From assembly GCF_004125265.1 (NCBI RefSeq), contig NZ_RDTE01000003.1, positions 6,014,001 to 6,078,000 of the forward strand: a DNA stretch of 64,000 nt, given 5' to 3'. Numbering within the stretch: the stretch's first letter is position 1; each line of letters opens with the position of its first letter. The DNA is from Streptomyces lydicus (lineage in GTDB: Bacteria; Actinomycetota; Actinomycetes; Streptomycetales; Streptomycetaceae). Below the pieces are notes generated by a model. That model was not told the DNA's origin and ran no database searches. It saw only the letters and a list, made by a program, of their open reading frames with translations. The position numbers and the translations under genes were made by a program. This document shows positions 57,801 through 64,000 of this stretch, piece by piece.

Positions 57801-57988
57801 GCCTGGGCGCTGGGCACCCCGCCGAGCAGACCTCCGATGACCGCGGCGGCCAGGGCGGTGGTTCCGGCCACCCGCGCACGGGCGCCCGCGCCGTTCCCCC
57901 TGCCGCTCCTACCGATACTTCCGACGCTCCATACGCCCCGGCCTCGCACGGCTGCTCCTCGTCCCGTCCCTCGTTCGCCGGTCCGCAC
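54869..57988 (-). CDS. Secreted GH84 beta-N-acetylglucosaminidase
   Basis: A 1039-residue exoenzyme. A signal peptide ends near SAQA-AP (residue 64). An N-terminal GH20b-like domain precedes the GH84 barrel (RGTTEGFFGQPWSQAQRL near 236-253), with LQFQDVSYSEWH where the catalytic pair is expected. C-terminal parts are a NEW3/Ig-like domain (VTAPRGGTATVRVTVDIPEN) and an F5/8 carbohydrate-binding domain (LVLNWQDAYAARYRI). It would remove GlcNAc from glycans or chitin outside the cell. The GTG at 57988 is uncertain. Confidence 0.85.
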   Translation of the reverse strand: MRTGERGTGRGAAVRGRGVWSVGSIGRSGRGNGAGARARVAGTTALAAAVIGGLLGGVPSAQAAPADPAVGAPERPDRPAGAGHTPAVWPRPQSMQELGDAVPLGREAVLVAASDTDPHTLDALRGLLRDAGVHTVRQQAPGDRLPAHGPVIHVGGEQAAHALRALRAPARGDLPAGGYRLAVGRVAGRDTVALDGVGADGLFHAAQTLRQLVTHRDGQRQLASVAVRDWPGTAVRGTTEGFFGQPWSQAQRLAQLDFMGRTKQNRYLYAPGDDPYRQARWRDPYPAGQRAGFRALAERARANHVTLGWAVAPGQAMCLSSEEDLRALRRKVDAMWALGVRSFQLQFQDVSYSEWHCDADADAFGTGPAAAARAQARVANALAAHLAQRHPQAGALSLMPTEYYQDGSTAYRRALSDALGDRIEVAWTGVGVVPRTITGGELSTARQVFGHPLETMDNYPVNDYAQDRIFLGPYRGREPAVATGSTALLANAMQQPLASRIPLFTAADYAWNPRDYHPGRSWDAAVDDLAGGDPRSRAALRALAGNASSSLLDRTESGYLQPLIDRFWKAREIAVNHGRPGRDPDLAKAAKALRAAFGTMSTAPRDLRPDLAAEVRPWAEQLARYGSAGVQAVDTLMAQAHDDGDAAWPAQRTAQRLRKECAHSPATVGKGVLAPFLERAMTEADAWTGARRTAPDPGDGAGAGTGERDGRTSLTVPFERTRPLAAVTALTAPGPSAAAVSMEAHVPGEGWRRLHRLSASGWTEAKTPRLRADAVRLTWAKSAHAPSVQAFTPWFDDTPAAGLELSRKESDARTGGSATVDALIYSRRPGDVRGKLAVKAPKGFTVHAPEVVTAPRGGTATVRVTVDIPENARSGTYEIPVEFGGAERTLTVRAYPRTGDRDLARGTVATSSGDETADFPASAATDGNPRTRWSSAPEDGAWLQFALAHPTRLGRLVLNWQDAYAARYRIQVSPDGRSWRTAATVRDGKGGRESVRMDAGNARFVRIQGDKRATRFGYSLWSVEAYAVAEARHPGNDKH

Positions 57989-58362
57989 CGGCGCCCCGTT
58001 TATCCCCGCCGATGCCCGTTCGGGCAGACCTCCGGCCGTGAGCCCACCATTGTGGCGGTTCGGGTGTCAACCGGGCGAGGGCGGGGGCCCGGAGGGGCGG
58101 AAGGGGGGACGGGTTCCGGCCGGTGCCGCGGGCGGGATCCAGGGGGCTCGCGGGCGGAATCCGGGGGGCTCGCCGGCCCGCAGAACTTCCGTCCCGGAGC
58201 CCGGTTCCTCCGCGTTCTGTGCGTCTCCCGGCGCCCGGCGCAGTGAAATCGCCTGCGTGAGGCATAATGTGACGTGGGTCACGTTTCGTGAGCAGATACG
58301 TCTGCGATCGTGTCGAGTGGGTAGGGCCCACGTGTCCCATTACCGATGAACGGGAGGCCCTC
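57989..58362. other. Divergent control region between GH84 and malQ operons
   Basis: About 370 bp with no convincing gene. It holds a CATAAT -10-like box (58263-58268) followed directly by the Crp-like palindrome at 58269-58282. The left part is very GC rich, with repeated GGGGGCTCG blocks. Confidence 0.55.
58269..58282. promoter_or_regulatory. Crp-like operator
   Basis: GTGACGTGGGTCAC fits the recalled Streptomyces Crp pattern GTG-N6-GNCAC. It starts 1 nt after a CATAAT box, so binding would probably repress from that promoter. Confidence 0.5.
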
Positions 58363-58632
58363 GTGGCCGCATCCGCTCAGCTGCTCCTCGACGCCCTGTC
58401 CTCCAAACCGGGAGGTGCGACGATGGAGTCCGACATCTTCGACGGGCTGTCCGACCCCGATTCCGGCCTGGACGGTTCCGGATCCTTCAGCTTCGTCGAG
58501 CCGCCCCTGACCAGCGAGCCCCCGCTCGCCGACGCCGCCCCGCTGACCAGCGAGGTCCCGATCTCCGCCGAGCTGCCGCTGACCAGCGAGCCGACGGCCG
58601 CCGGCCACGGCACGGAGTCCATGGAGGTCTGA
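58363..58632 (+). CDS. Small Pro/Thr/Ser-rich protein upstream of malQ
   Basis: An 89-residue acidic protein with three near repeats of PLTSEPPLADAAPLTSEV type in its second half. Two starts have good ribosome sites: GTG at 58363 after GGGAGG, and ATG at 58423 after GGGAGG 7 nt upstream. It ends 6 nt before malQ and is co-transcribed. Sequence is mostly disordered; no function is known. Confidence 0.6.
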   Translation: MAASAQLLLDALSSKPGGATMESDIFDGLSDPDSGLDGSGSFSFVEPPLTSEPPLADAAPLTSEVPISAELPLTSEPTAAGHGTESMEV

Positions 58633-58638
58633 GGACCC

Positions 58639-60819
58639 ATGGGCCGCGCGCGGCTCGCCCGGCTGCACGGCATCGCCACGTCCTACGAGCCCTCGCCGGG
58701 CCGGAGCGTCCAGATCACCGGCGACACCGTCGTCGCCGTGCTCGCCGCACTGGGGGTCGATGCCTCGACCCCGCAAGCCGTCCGCAGCGCCCTGGCCGCG
58801 TACGAGGACCGCGCGGCCCGCGCCCTGCTTCCTGGCACCGTCGTCGCCCGCCCCGGCCGGCCGCCCGACCTCGCGCATCTCCCCGAAGGCACCGCCTTGC
58901 GGGTCGAGACCGAGGGCGGGGCGGCCGCACAGGACACACCGGACCCGGCGGCGTCCGGTCCGGCGGCCCTCGCCCGGCTGCCCCTGGGCGTCCATGTGCT
59001 GCACGCCTGTGCCCCCGACGGCCGCGCCGCCCGCGCCCGGCTGATCGTCGCGCCCGACCGGGTGCCCGCACCGGCCGGCCACAGCCACGGCTTCCTGGTG
59101 CAGCTCTACTCCCTCCTGTCCCGGCAGTCCTGGGGCATGGGCGACCTGGGGGATCTCGCCGACCTCGCCGCCTGGTCGGGGCGCGCGCTGGGCACCGGCT
59201 TCCTCCAGCTCAACCCGCTGCACGCGGCCGTCCCCGGCCCGCCCACCGACCCCTCGCCCTACCGGCCCTCCTCGCGCCGCTTCCCCGACCCGGTCCATCT
59301 GCGGATCGAGGACATCCCCGAGTACGCCCGGCTCACCGGCGCCGCCCGCTTACGGGCCGACGAGCTCGCCGCGCGGGCCCGTGCGCTGCGCGAGGGGGTG
59401 CTCGAAGAGGGCGCGCTGATCGACCGGGACGCCGTCTGGGCGCTCAAGCGCGAGGCCCTGGAGCTGATGTGCGCGGTCCCGCTCACCCCGGGCCGGCGGG
59501 CCGCGTACTGCGACTTCCTCGCCGAGCAGGGCGAGGCGCTGGAGGACCACGCCACCTGGTGCGCGATCGCCGAGCGGCACGGCCCCGACTGGCGCGGCTG
59601 GCCCGACGGGCTGAGCGATCCGCGCTCCCCGGGCACCGCCCGGCTGCGGCCGCGGTTGCTCGACCGGATCGACTTCCACAGCCGGCTCGTCTGGCTCACC
59701 GACCAGCAGCTGGCCGCCGCGCAACGGACCGCGCGGGAGGCCGGGATGGGCATCGGGCTGGTGCACGACCTCGCCGTCGGCGTCCACCCTTTGGGTGCCG
59801 ACACCTGGGCGCAGCAGGGCGCCTTCGCCGCCGGGATGTCGGTCGGGGCGCCGCCGGACGCCTTCAACTCCCGCGGCCAGGACTGGGGGCTGCCGCCCTG
59901 GCGCCCGGACGCGCTGGCCGCCGCGGGCTTTGCCCCCTACCGGGAGCTGCTGCGCGGCATGCTGCGGCACGCCGGGGCGCTGCGCATCGACCATGTGATG
60001 GGCCTGTTCCGGCTGTGGTGGGTCCCGGAGGGCCGGCCCCCGACGGACGGCGCCTATGTCCGCTACGACGGTGAGGCGATGCTCTCGGTGCTGGCCCTGG
60101 AGGCGCACCGGGCCGGCGCCGCGGTGATCGGCGAGGATCTGGGCACCGTCGGGCCCGGGGTCCGTGCGGCGCTCGCCGAACGGGGCGTCCTGGGGACGTC
60201 GGTGCTGTGGTTCGAGCGGGATTACGACGGGGGTGGGGAGGCCGGCGGAAGGGACGGGGAGGCCGGGGAGGGTCCTTCCTCGGCGCCCGCCGCTGAGCCC
60301 GCCACCCCGGAACCCGCCCCGGCCCCGGCCCCCGCCGCCCTGGCCCGCATCCTGGCGCCCGAGGAGTGGCGCAGCGCCTGTCTGGCCACCGTCACCACCC
60401 ACGATCTGCCGCCCACCGCGGCCCGGCTGACCGGCGAGGACGTCGCGCTGCGCGAACGGCTCGGGCTGCTCGCCGGGCCGCCGGAGCGGGAGCGCTCCCG
60501 CGCCCGCTGTGAACGCACCGAGTGGCTGCGGGAGTTGGTGCGGCGCGGCCTGCTGCCCGAAGGGGCGGCCGACGAGGAAGCGGCCGTCCGGGCCGCCCAC
60601 CGCTTTCTGCTGCGGACGCCGGCGCGGATGGTGGGCATCTGGCTGCCCGACGCGGTGGGGGACCGCCGCCCGCAGAACCTCCCCGGGACATGGGACGAGT
60701 ACCCGAACTGGCGCCTGCCGATCGCCGGCCCCGACGGCCGTCCGCACACCCTGGAGGAGCTGGCCGCCTCCCCCCGCCTGCATGCGCTGATGCGCGACGT
60801 GTCCGGCGGCCGGTGGTAG
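58639..60819 (+). CDS. malQ: 4-alpha-glucanotransferase (amylomaltase)
   Basis: A 726-residue GH77 enzyme that transfers glucan segments between maltodextrins in the cytosol. VQLYSLLSRQSWGMGDLGD opens the barrel, LRIDHVMGLFRLWW has the nucleophile Asp, GEDLGTV the acid/base Glu and THDLPPTAARLTG the third Asp. The N-terminal extension is typical of actinobacterial MalQ. A 45-residue Gly/Glu/Pro/Ala insertion lies between the Glu motif and THDLP. It starts with ATG. Confidence 0.92.
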   Translation: MGRARLARLHGIATSYEPSPGRSVQITGDTVVAVLAALGVDASTPQAVRSALAAYEDRAARALLPGTVVARPGRPPDLAHLPEGTALRVETEGGAAAQDTPDPAASGPAALARLPLGVHVLHACAPDGRAARARLIVAPDRVPAPAGHSHGFLVQLYSLLSRQSWGMGDLGDLADLAAWSGRALGTGFLQLNPLHAAVPGPPTDPSPYRPSSRRFPDPVHLRIEDIPEYARLTGAARLRADELAARARALREGVLEEGALIDRDAVWALKREALELMCAVPLTPGRRAAYCDFLAEQGEALEDHATWCAIAERHGPDWRGWPDGLSDPRSPGTARLRPRLLDRIDFHSRLVWLTDQQLAAAQRTAREAGMGIGLVHDLAVGVHPLGADTWAQQGAFAAGMSVGAPPDAFNSRGQDWGLPPWRPDALAAAGFAPYRELLRGMLRHAGALRIDHVMGLFRLWWVPEGRPPTDGAYVRYDGEAMLSVLALEAHRAGAAVIGEDLGTVGPGVRAALAERGVLGTSVLWFERDYDGGGEAGGRDGEAGEGPSSAPAAEPATPEPAPAPAPAALARILAPEEWRSACLATVTTHDLPPTAARLTGEDVALRERLGLLAGPPERERSRARCERTEWLRELVRRGLLPEGAADEEAAVRAAHRFLLRTPARMVGIWLPDAVGDRRPQNLPGTWDEYPNWRLPIAGPDGRPHTLEELAASPRLHALMRDVSGGRW

Positions 60820-60931
60820 TCCCGCCCGGCGCTCCGGAGCGCACGCCCCGGGAGCCCGCTCCCGGGCACCCGGCCGCCGGTTGTGCCACCCCCCGCGCGC
60901 GGGGCGCCGGGGCGTCCGATACGTTGACTTC

Positions 60932-61180
60932 GTGAGCAACAAGGTCAAGAAGAATGTCCTGCGCGCCGGAACCATCACCGCCGGCACCGCGCTGATGCTG
61001 CTGATGTCGTCCCCCGCGTTTGCGCTCACCCGCGACGACGGTGACGACCCGGGTCCGGGCCTGAGCGTGATCCAGACGCTCGGCCTCTATGTCGCTGCAC
61101 CCATCGTGCTCTTCCTGATCATCGCCGGGCTGGTCGTCGCGGGCGACAAGTCCCGCAAGAAGGCCCAGCCCAAGGGCTGA
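60932..61180 (+). CDS. Small secreted/membrane protein, likely from leaderless mRNA
   Basis: An 82-residue protein. An N-terminal signal-like helix (GTITAGTALMLLMSSPAFA) is followed by a short acidic loop and a second helix (LYVAAPIVLFLIIAGLVVAG) with a Lys-rich end, an N-in or cleaved-signal membrane peptide. The GTG has no ribosome site but is 7 nt from TACGTT (60920-60925), so a leaderless message is likely. The function is unknown. Confidence 0.72.
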   Translation: MSNKVKKNVLRAGTITAGTALMLLMSSPAFALTRDDGDDPGPGLSVIQTLGLYVAAPIVLFLIIAGLVVAGDKSRKKAQPKG

Positions 61181-61203
61181 CGCCGGGCATCAGTGACGCC
61201 TTG

Positions 61204-61240
61204 AGGGCGCCCCACGGTCACAGGACCGGGGGCGCCCTTC
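61204..61240 (+). terminator. Terminator after the small membrane protein
   Basis: AGGGCGCCCC pairs with GGGGCGCCCT across 15 nt. A diverged duplicate of the whole segment follows at 61311-61347. Confidence 0.75.
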
Positions 61241-61310
61241 GTCATGCCCGGATCCGGTCCGGGGCGAGGCCGTACCGGGTCCGGACCGAGGCCTGACCGG
61301 CTCCCTTTCC

Positions 61311-61347
61311 GGGCGCCCAACGGTGACAGAACCGGGCGGCGCCCTTT
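61311..61347 (+). terminator. Diverged second copy of the terminator segment
   Basis: GGGCGCC pairs with GGCGCCC, followed by TTT. The internal loop AACGGTGACAGAACCGGG is nearly that of the first copy, so the two arose by duplication. Confidence 0.6.
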
Positions 61348-61447
61348 GTCGTACCCGGCTATTTCCCCAGGTGGAAAAGGGGTTGCGGGGCGGCTATCGC
61401 GCGCTTTTCGGCCGGTTTGAACGGGGGGAGGTGTTTAACCGGCCCTA

Positions 61448-61501
61448 ACCTACGATGACGTAACCTACGCAGCCGTAGGTCAAACCTACGGACCCGTAGG
61501 T
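61448..61501. promoter_or_regulatory. Three TetR-like operators before the desaturase gene
   Basis: Two perfect 18-bp sites, ACCTACGCAGCCGTAGGT (61463-61480) and ACCTACGGACCCGTAGGT (61484-61501), have centres 21 bp apart. An upstream copy (61448-61465) has one intact half, ACCTACG. Spacing by two helical turns favours paired dimers. Confidence 0.82.
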
Positions 61502-61523
61502 CGTCGTCCCCTGGAGTTCCCCC

Positions 61524-62504
61524 GTGACCATCGCCCCCGCCCGCCATAACGGAGAGCTCGGCCAGGCCGCCTGGAGCGACGCCCAGTTGCTCTACGCGCT
61601 CGAAGAGGTCGTCGAGAAGGAACTCAACCGCCATCTGAAGATCGCCAAGGACTGGATGCCCCACGAGTACGTACCGTGGAGCGACGGGCGCAACTTCCCC
61701 GGGCCGCTGGACGGTGACGCCTGGGACCCCGAGCAGTCCAAGGTCAGCGACATCGGCCGGATCGCCCTCGTGGTCAACCTCCTCACCGAGGACAACCTCC
61801 CCAGCTACCACCACGAGATCGCCACCCTCTTCGGCCGCGACGGCGCCTGGGGCACCTGGGTGCACCGCTGGACCGCCGAGGAGGGCCGGCACGGCATCGT
61901 GATGCGGGACTACCTGCTCACCAGCCGGGCGGTCGACCCGGACGAGCTGGAGCGGTTCCGCATGGCCCACATGTCGGAGGGCTTCGAGTCCGACAACTCG
62001 CACAGCATGCTGCACTCGGTGGCGTACGTCGCCTTCCAGGAACTGGCCACCCGGATCTCGCACCGCAACACCGGCCACCACTCCGGCGACCCGGTCTGCG
62101 ACCGGATGCTGTCCCGGATCGCCACTGACGAGAACCTGCACATGGTCTTCTACCGCAACCTCCTCGGCGCGGCCTTCGAGATGGCCCCCGACCAGACCAT
62201 GTGCGCGGTGCGCGATGTCGTCACCGGCTTCCGGATGCCCGGCCACGGCATGCCCGGCTTCGAGCGGTCGGCCGCCCGGATGGCCATCGGCGGGATCTAC
62301 AACCTGCGGATCCACCACGACGACGTGCTGCAGCCGGTGCTGCGCTACCTGAAGGTGCTGGAGATCGGCGGGCTGGGCCCGGCCGGGCTGGCCGCGCAGG
62401 AGGAGCTGGGCCTGTTCATGGACGGGCTGGACGGCCAGGCGCGGAAGTTCGACGAGCGCCAGGCCGCCATCCTCGCCCGCCGCGAGGCCAACCGCCGCGG
62501 CTGA
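61524..62504 (+). CDS. Acyl-ACP desaturase (soluble di-iron type)
   Basis: A 326-residue enzyme that should insert a double bond in acyl-ACP using O2 and reduced ferredoxin. Diiron ligands are visible: E in LTEDNLPSYHHE, E/H in TAEEGRHG, E in VAFQELAT and E/H in TDENLHM. The fold and length suit the plant-type/DesA family. The GTG follows CTGGAG. The dense operator cluster directly upstream implies lipid-responsive control by a TetR-family regulator encoded elsewhere. Confidence 0.92.
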   Translation: MTIAPARHNGELGQAAWSDAQLLYALEEVVEKELNRHLKIAKDWMPHEYVPWSDGRNFPGPLDGDAWDPEQSKVSDIGRIALVVNLLTEDNLPSYHHEIATLFGRDGAWGTWVHRWTAEEGRHGIVMRDYLLTSRAVDPDELERFRMAHMSEGFESDNSHSMLHSVAYVAFQELATRISHRNTGHHSGDPVCDRMLSRIATDENLHMVFYRNLLGAAFEMAPDQTMCAVRDVVTGFRMPGHGMPGFERSAARMAIGGIYNLRIHHDDVLQPVLRYLKVLEIGGLGPAGLAAQEELGLFMDGLDGQARKFDERQAAILARREANRRG

Positions 62505-62572
62505 CCCGGCCGGCCGCCTCCGCCGCCGTCCGCGGGCGGGTGCGCGCGGCGGCGGGTGCGTACGCTGCCCGC

Positions 62573-63559
62573 ATGGCCGACTGGGACCTCAAGAAGCTGC
62601 GCATCCTGCGCACCCTCCACGAGCTGGGCACGGTCACCGCGACCGCCGAGGCGCTGCACCTGACGCCCTCGGCGGTCTCCCAGCAGCTGACCGGCCTGGC
62701 CAGGGCGCTCGGGGTCACACTGCTGGAGGCGCACGGCCGGCGGGTCCGGCTGACCGACGCCGCGCAGCTGGTGCTGCGGCACGCCGAGGCGGTCTTCGCC
62801 CAGCTGGAGCGCGCGGACGCGGACCTGCTCGGCTACCTCCAGGGCGAGGCGGGCCAGGTGCGGATCGGCGCCTTCTCCACGGCGATCCCGGCCCTGGTGG
62901 TCCCGGCCGCCTTGGAGCTGCGCCGCAGCCACCCGGGCCTGTCGGTCGTCGTACGGGAGGCGGAGGCGGAGGCCGCCTACGAGCTGCTGGCCGAGGGCAG
63001 CGTCGATCTGGCGCTGTCGCTGGCCGCGCACGCCCCCACCCCGCGCGACCCCAAGTTCAGCCGGGTCTCACTGCTCGCCGACCCGCTGGACGTGGCGCTG
63101 CCGGCCGGCCATCCGCTGGCCGGCGAGCCGGGGCTGCGGCTGGCCGACCTGGCGGACGAGCCCTGGATCTTCGGCAGCAGCGGGCCCTGGTCGCAGATCA
63201 CCACGACCGCCTGCGAGAGCGCCGGCTTCGTGCCCGAGCAGGCGCACGCCGCCGCCGACTGGAGCGCGATCTGGGCGATGGTGGCGGCGGGGATGGGAGT
63301 GGCGCTGGTGCCCCGGATGGCGATGGCGGGTGGCCTGGGCGCCGCCGGGCGCGGTGCGGAGGAACCCGGCGTGCGGGGCGGGCGCGAGGGCGGGGGAGTG
63401 GCGGTGCGGGTGCTGCACGCCGACCAGCCGCGCCGCCATGTGGTCGCCGCCGTCCGCCGCGGCTCCGAGGGGGCGCCGGGCCTGGCCCGGGTGCTGGCCG
63501 CGCTCCGGCAGGCGGCCGCGGCCCAGACGCCGGAGGACCCGACCGTTCAGCCCGGCTGA
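62573..63559 (+). CDS. LysR-family transcriptional regulator
   Basis: A 328-residue protein. Residues 1-62 form the LysR HTH (LKKLRILRTLHELGTVTATA, then LHLTPSAVSQQLTGLARALG). The effector domain has GQVRIGAFSTAIPALVVPAA and LADLADEPWIFGSSGPWSQI. The ATG at 62573 has no ribosome site but lies 7 nt from TACGCT (62561-62566), so it may be leaderless. Target genes are not obvious; allantoicase starts 91 nt later on the same strand. Confidence 0.88.
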   Translation: MADWDLKKLRILRTLHELGTVTATAEALHLTPSAVSQQLTGLARALGVTLLEAHGRRVRLTDAAQLVLRHAEAVFAQLERADADLLGYLQGEAGQVRIGAFSTAIPALVVPAALELRRSHPGLSVVVREAEAEAAYELLAEGSVDLALSLAAHAPTPRDPKFSRVSLLADPLDVALPAGHPLAGEPGLRLADLADEPWIFGSSGPWSQITTTACESAGFVPEQAHAAADWSAIWAMVAAGMGVALVPRMAMAGGLGAAGRGAEEPGVRGGREGGGVAVRVLHADQPRRHVVAAVRRGSEGAPGLARVLAALRQAAAAQTPEDPTVQPG

Positions 63560-63650
63560 ACATATTCCTCAAAAACTTTCGATGGACCTGAGCGGTAGTG
63601 CGCTGCGACCGTGGAGTCGTCCGCACCTCTCACCCCGTCGAAAGGCAACG

Positions 63651-64000
63651 ATGACCGCCCACCCGGCCGCCGACCCCACCGATCCGCACGCCAACGACGC
63701 GAACCCGTACGGCGGCGGAGACCCCTACGCCGACTACCGCGGCGGGGACTTCCCCTTCACCTCCCTCGTCGACCTCGCCGACCGCCGCCTCGGCGCCGGG
63801 GTGATCGCCGCGAACGACGAGTTCTTCGCCGAGCGCGAGAACCTGCTGAAGCCCACCCCGGCGGTCTTCGACCCCGAGCACTTCGGCCACAAGGGCAAGA
63901 TCATGGACGGCTGGGAGACCCGCCGCCGCCGTGGCACCGACGGCGACCACCCCTTCCCGGACGACGACGCGCACGACTGGGCGCTGATCCGGCTCGCCGC
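63651..64000 (+). CDS. alc: Allantoicase (5' part, runs off the window)
   Basis: The first 116 codons are present: MTAHPAADPT at the start, then FTSLVDLADRRLGAGVIAAN and DEFFAERENLLKPTP, KGKIMDGWETRRRR and HDWALIRLA, all typical of the allantoicase N-terminal repeat. The enzyme converts allantoate to ureidoglycolate and urea in purine use. The ATG follows AAAGG. The AT-rich segment 63560-63600 probably holds its promoter. Confidence 0.92.
   Translation, partial: MTAHPAADPTDPHANDANPYGGGDPYADYRGGDFPFTSLVDLADRRLGAGVIAANDEFFAERENLLKPTPAVFDPEHFGHKGKIMDGWETRRRRGTDGDHPFPDDDAHDWALIRLA

Noticed and set aside
54767..58246. 1159-codon rightward frame opposite the GH84 gene
   Set aside because: Gly/Arg/Ala-rich with no motif; the leftward frame has signal peptide, GH84 and F5/8 domains.

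Overview
The window comes from a high-GC Streptomyces chromosome that carries most of the left-transcribed arm of an integrated siphovirus-type prophage. Streptomyces is inferred from GC- and GTG-rich genes with third-position G/C, tandem dynamin-like GTPases next to an SsbB-type protein, an LAETG sortase substrate, and the gene content around malQ. No database search was possible, so all names rest on motifs, context and recalled family knowledge.

Prophage, 1-24.4 kb. A tyrosine integrase (23353-24324) lies beside a tRNA-Arg(UCU) gene (24438-24510), the likely attachment site. Next comes an immunity region with divergent HTH regulators and four copies of a GCCCACGATCGTGGGC operator over three predicted promoters (22.3-22.5 kb and 24.34 kb). 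A long leftward early operon (21.6-10.3 kb) has most genes joined by 4-nt ATGA/GTGA overlaps. It encodes a Gp3-like protein, a PD-(D/E)XK nuclease, a DEDDh exonuclease, a RuvC-like resolvase, a C5 DNA methyltransferase, a replication initiator and several small zinc-ribbon proteins. A divergent regulator, a DUF2637-like membrane protein and a non-coding segment with an origin-like repeat separate this from the late genes: HNH endonuclease, Prim-Pol, both terminase subunits, portal, MuF protein, scaffold, decoration protein and capsid. Tail and lysis genes and the other att site would lie left of base 1.

Chromosome, 24.5-36.2 kb. Rightward genes encode two dynamin-like GTPases (probable DynA/DynB), an SsbB-type protein with an unusual repeat tail, a TQXA/LAETG surface protein, EttA, a hot-dog thioesterase and a hypothetical protein. 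A leftward group II truncated globin follows. Simple tandem repeats lie at 29.28, 30.35 and 35.65 kb.

Chromosome, 36.3-47.7 kb. A leftward cluster encodes glutamate-sensing type Ser/Thr signalling: GlnX-like membrane sensor, GlnH-like binding protein, coiled-coil protein, PknG-like kinase, PP2C phosphatase, VWA protein and FHA protein. It is the most interesting chromosomal system here because a sensor, kinase, phosphatase and phosphothreonine reader are linked.

Chromosome, 48.0-64.0 kb. This holds a FadR-type regulator; an amino-sugar/beta-glucoside island (BadF-type kinase, GH4 glycosidase, ROK regulator) that has apparently lost its ABC transporter and keeps only a permease C-terminal scar; MscS; an HNH protein; a secreted GH84 enzyme; malQ with a small upstream gene; a small membrane protein; an acyl-ACP desaturase behind paired TetR-like operators; a LysR regulator; and the 5' end of allantoicase.
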